The notes beneath the pieces are model-generated. The model made no database searches. It saw only the letters and a list, made by a program, of their open reading frames with translations, and was not told the DNA's origin. From NCBI GenBank assembly GCA_043798715.1, contig JAZDOK010000060.1:1-41006 (forward strand): a stretch of DNA of 41,006 bases, written 5' to 3'. Of the stretch, positions 38,057 through 41,006 are shown piece by piece. This stretch comes from JAZDOK01 sp043798715 (GTDB taxonomy: Bacteria > Vulcanimicrobiota > JAZDOK01). The position numbers were made by a program, and so were the translations under genes. Every line of letters starts with the position of its first letter. Positions within the stretch are counted from its first letter, which is position 1.

Positions 38057-41006
38057 CAGGTTTTCACCTCTTCCAGAGCGACGGATACTATCTTGGAAAC
38101 TCCCGCTTCCTCCATGGTCACGCCGTAAAGGTTGCGGGCGTACTCCATCGTTTTCCGGTTGTGCGTTATAAGAATAAACTGGGTGTTTTTTGAGTATTCA
38201 ACGAGCATCCGGGCGATTTTTTCGACATTGGAGTCATCGAGAGGCGCGTCCACCTCGTCGAGGATGACAAAGGGCGACGGCTTGACCTCCAGGATGGCCA
38301 GCATGAAGGAGATGGCCGTCAGTGCCCGTTCCCCGGAGGATAAAGAGGCGAGACTCTGCAGCTTTTTGCCGGGCAGTTGGACGACTATATCGACGCCCGT
38401 GTCCAAAAGGCGGTCCGGTTCGGAAAGCAGCAGATGCGCCTGGCCGCCGCCGAAAACTTTTTTGAAGACCAGCGAAAATTTTTCCTTCACGGCCTCGAAT
38501 GTTTCCTGAAAACGGCGGATACAGGTCTCGTCTATTTCATGCATGACCTTGAGAAGGGCCTCGGATGCCTCCTCAAGGTCATCGATCTGCCCCTTTAAGT
38601 GCTTATGGCGATCTTCCAGTTGCCCGTATTCCTCCATGGCGCCGAGGTTCACGCTCCCGAAGTCCCTGATGAAATTCCTGAGCCGCTGTATTTCCTTTTG
38701 AACCGCTTCGCGGTCGAGCGAGGCGACCGCCAGCCAGTCCACCTCTTCCGGTTCGATGTCCAGCTCTCTGAGACGGTCCAGCGAGGAGACTGACTGCGTG
38801 TCCAGTTGGGCCTTCCTGAGTTCAATCTGATGGACGGCGTCCTGCAGGGCCTTCCCGTCAAGGCGGCAGCAGCGAAGAGCTTCCTCGGCTCCTTCCAGCT
38901 CCAGGCGCAGCCTCTCCTTTTCCTGGGTGAGTTCCTGGCAATAGGTTTCCCAGGCGGTCGTTTTCATGCGGAGGGTCGAGACCGCGTTGCTCGCCGTCCG
39001 GCTTTCCTCCCTGTTGCGATTCGCCTTGCCTTCAAGCGCCTCCCTCTCCTCCCCGGATGCTTTAATCCCCTGCTCGATCTCGCGAACCTCACGGAGCAGG
39101 GATTCTTCCTGCTCAACAAGGCCTGATTCTTTCTGGGACAAACCGGCCATCTGGATTTTCATGGCGCTGATGCGAGCCAGAAATTCATCTTTCTTCTCCA
39201 TCTGCTTTTTACGGCTCTCCTGGAGGCGGCTCAACTGCTCCGCTGCTGCGGATGTTTTTGATTCAAGATCCTGCAGTACCTCACGGATGCGCTTTTCATC
39301 CTTGTCCGCTTTCAGGAAAAATTCACGGGCTTCTTTCTCCAGGATGAGGAAGCGTTCCAGATTACCCCGGAGGCCGGTAATCCTGCCCTGAAAAGACTCT
39401 CCGTCCTTTCTCAGCTCGGCGACGGTCACCTGTCCCCGGGCCTGTTTTTCCCTGAGAGAATCAATTTGTTTTTCAGTAGTTTCCAGATGGCGGGCAGCCG
39501 TCTCCACTTCCTTTTTCAGGGGGACGAGGTCCTCCTTGAGACTCGCGACGTTCTTCGCAAGCCGGGAAATTTCGCCTTTCCGCGAGAGAATGTTCATCTG
39601 GGGGCTGGCGGAAGTTCCTCCGCTGATCGAAGACGCCGTCACGATCTCGCCGCCGCGGGAAAGAAAGATGAGGTTCCGGCTGCCGGAACTCCTGGCCAGG
39701 GCCAGCGCCGAAGATAGATCTTCAACCATGATCACGTTCTTGAGAAGTTCCTCATAAACAGGAGAAAGAGCCGACGGCACTTCAATGAAATCCCGCGCCC
39801 ATCCCAGTGTCTCTCCCTGGGGAAGCTGTTTTTCTTGCCCTGAAGAATCTTTCTCGAAAGCTTCCCGGACCCAGAAAAGGGCCCGCCCCCCCTGTGAGGA
39901 ATTAAGAAATTCCGTGCAAGTTCCGGCATCCTCCCATTTTTCCACGACGAGATCTTGAAGCCGTGAAGCCAGAAGGGCCTCAAACGCCGGCTCGAAGCCT
40001 TCCCTGACCTTTACCGACTGGGAGAGGATCCCTATAAGCCCGGGAAATTGTTTTTTCTTTTTCATCAGGAACTTGACCGCTCCTGAATAACCTTCAAAGG
40101 CCCCTTCGAGTTCCCGGAGAAGCTCCAGCCGTGATTCTGCGGAAGATAGCCGCCCCCTGGCGGCCTCAAAGTCATTCTTCTTCCTTTGAAGCCCGAGGAG
40201 TGCTTCATCCTTCTGTTTCAGGAGCTGCTTGATTTCCCGGGCCTGGCTCTCCAGCTCCGACTGCAGGGTCCCGTGTTTTTCCTTGTTTTTCTGGAGGCTC
40301 TCCGAAAGGCGCTCAATTTCCTGCCTCAACCGGTTAACCTCTTTTTTTGATTCCTTCTCCCGCTCCTGCCAGGACTGCCGGCCCAGATTAAGACGCTCCT
40401 TTTCCTTCTCCATGTTGAAAGATTCTTTTGATAGCCTGGTATAAACGGCCTGTATTTTCTCGAAATCAGGCAATTCCCCGGCATGTTCTGCCTCGAAAGT
40501 TTTTAACCCGAGTTCCTCCCGGGAAAGGAGTCTTTCCGACTCTTTCAGGGAGATGCGGCTGGCTTCCAGAATCTTCCGGGTATCTTCAATTCTGGCAAGA
40601 TTTTCTTCTTTTCTTTTCCTGAGAGCCGCCATGTCGCGCTCAAGGCGTTCCTCCTCCTCCTTAAGAAACTTCTCGCGCTCTCCAGCCACTAGAACCTGGC
40701 CCTCCATCTTTTCCATTTCCAGCTTGTGGGCGGCCAGGACATCCTGCTCCTTCTTCAGGCCGGCGTCCTGCTCATGGACCTTCAGGCGGACCCCGGTCAG
40801 CTTTGCTTCCATGAGTTCCAGCTCGCGGGTCCACTTCGTGAGAGTATAGGAGGCGGCCTCAAACTCATGCATGAGCGGGGCCTGGGCCGTCTTGATTTCC
40901 TTGACCTCGAATTTTAAAAAGTCAACTTCAAGATGTTTCAGCTTTTCGTCATATTTCTTGTATTGCTTGAAGCGGCGAACCTGTTTATCCAGGGCGGCAA
41001 GCTGGC
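38056..41006 (-). CDS. smc: chromosome segregation protein SMC (5' truncated by window edge)
   Basis: About 982 codons of an SMC ATPase are present; the N-terminal ATPase half with Walker A lies beyond the right edge. The frame is open from 41006, so the internal ATG at 40872 is not the start. Long coiled coils flank a hinge domain (about 40120-39860: EGAFEGYSGAVKFLMKKKKQ, FPGLIGILSQSVKV). The C-terminus has the ABC signature LSSGERALTAISFMLAIL, Walker B PFVILDEVDAPLDD and FILITHNRKTMEYA. SMC condenses and segregates DNA with ScpAB, which are not seen here. Its stop codon touches the next gene's start. Confidence 0.96.
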   Translation of the reverse strand, partial: QLAALDKQVRRFKQYKKYDEKLKHLEVDFLKFEVKEIKTAQAPLMHEFEAASYTLTKWTRELELMEAKLTGVRLKVHEQDAGLKKEQDVLAAHKLEMEKMEGQVLVAGEREKFLKEEEERLERDMAALRKRKEENLARIEDTRKILEASRISLKESERLLSREELGLKTFEAEHAGELPDFEKIQAVYTRLSKESFNMEKEKERLNLGRQSWQEREKESKKEVNRLRQEIERLSESLQKNKEKHGTLQSELESQAREIKQLLKQKDEALLGLQRKKNDFEAARGRLSSAESRLELLRELEGAFEGYSGAVKFLMKKKKQFPGLIGILSQSVKVREGFEPAFEALLASRLQDLVVEKWEDAGTCTEFLNSSQGGRALFWVREAFEKDSSGQEKQLPQGETLGWARDFIEVPSALSPVYEELLKNVIMVEDLSSALALARSSGSRNLIFLSRGGEIVTASSISGGTSASPQMNILSRKGEISRLAKNVASLKEDLVPLKKEVETAARHLETTEKQIDSLREKQARGQVTVAELRKDGESFQGRITGLRGNLERFLILEKEAREFFLKADKDEKRIREVLQDLESKTSAAAEQLSRLQESRKKQMEKKDEFLARISAMKIQMAGLSQKESGLVEQEESLLREVREIEQGIKASGEEREALEGKANRNREESRTASNAVSTLRMKTTAWETYCQELTQEKERLRLELEGAEEALRCCRLDGKALQDAVHQIELRKAQLDTQSVSSLDRLRELDIEPEEVDWLAVASLDREAVQKEIQRLRNFIRDFGSVNLGAMEEYGQLEDRHKHLKGQIDDLEEASEALLKVMHEIDETCIRRFQETFEAVKEKFSLVFKKVFGGGQAHLLLSEPDRLLDTGVDIVVQLPGKKLQSLASLSSGERALTAISFMLAILEVKPSPFVILDEVDAPLDDSNVEKIARMLVEYSKNTQFILITHNRKTMEYARNLYGVTMEEAGVSKIVSVALEEVKT

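Overview
The window is a bacterial chromosome segment (roughly mid-50s % GC by eye) from a lineage I cannot name. It carries bacterial 16S rRNA, housekeeping genes (thrA-type, proC, hrcA-grpE-dnaK-dnaJ, prmA, rsmE, smc), an NAD(P)-linked group 3b-type [NiFe] hydrogenase and several genes of unknown function. The hydrogenase points to anaerobic, fermentative or H2-cycling metabolism. The many toxin-antitoxin cassettes and small dispersed repeats resemble uncultured anaerobic or subsurface lineages. This is inference only: the 16S fragment is about 130 nt and I could not run a search.

Layout. 1-500: 5' end of a leftward 16S gene with a well-formed sigma70 promoter and a boxA-like leader, divergent from a fused aspartokinase/homoserine dehydrogenase (500-3157). 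3158-7331: accessory island with repeat remnants, a membrane-anchored hypothetical protein, two tails of restriction/methylase-like genes, two antitoxin genes whose toxin partners are truncated, one intact RelBE-like pair, and an AAA_14/DUF4143 ATPase whose promoter sits in a perfect palindrome. 7384-11371: leftward hydBGDA hydrogenase operon. 11599-13194: an unrecognised membrane protein with an HExxH motif. 13438-19199: a four-gene operon of M64-type metallopeptidase, MoxR ATPase, DUF58 protein and membrane transglutaminase, each overlapping or nearly touching the next.

19195-22022: a perfect 30-bp palindrome, two VapBC modules on opposite strands flanking proC, and a long inverted repeat. 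22023-30070: leftward hrcA-grpE-dnaK-dnaJ-prmA-rsmE-tdh heat-shock and translation-associated cluster. 30213-33752: a secreted protein of unknown function joined directly to a membrane GAF-GAF-GGDEF diguanylate cyclase. 33836-34833: another decayed toxin-antitoxin locus and a DUF2442/DUF4160 pair with a probable frameshift. 34888-41006: leftward operon of smc (5' end outside the window), a TIM-barrel-like protein, an arrestin-like beta-sandwich protein and DUF4127, with adjacent or overlapping start/stop codons.

The best candidates for undescribed biology are the TIM-barrel/arrestin-like/DUF4127 trio behind smc, the HExxH membrane protein at 11599-13194, and the M64 peptidase coupled to a MoxR-DUF58-transglutaminase module. 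A recurrent pattern is that three TA loci keep the antitoxin and have lost the toxin.
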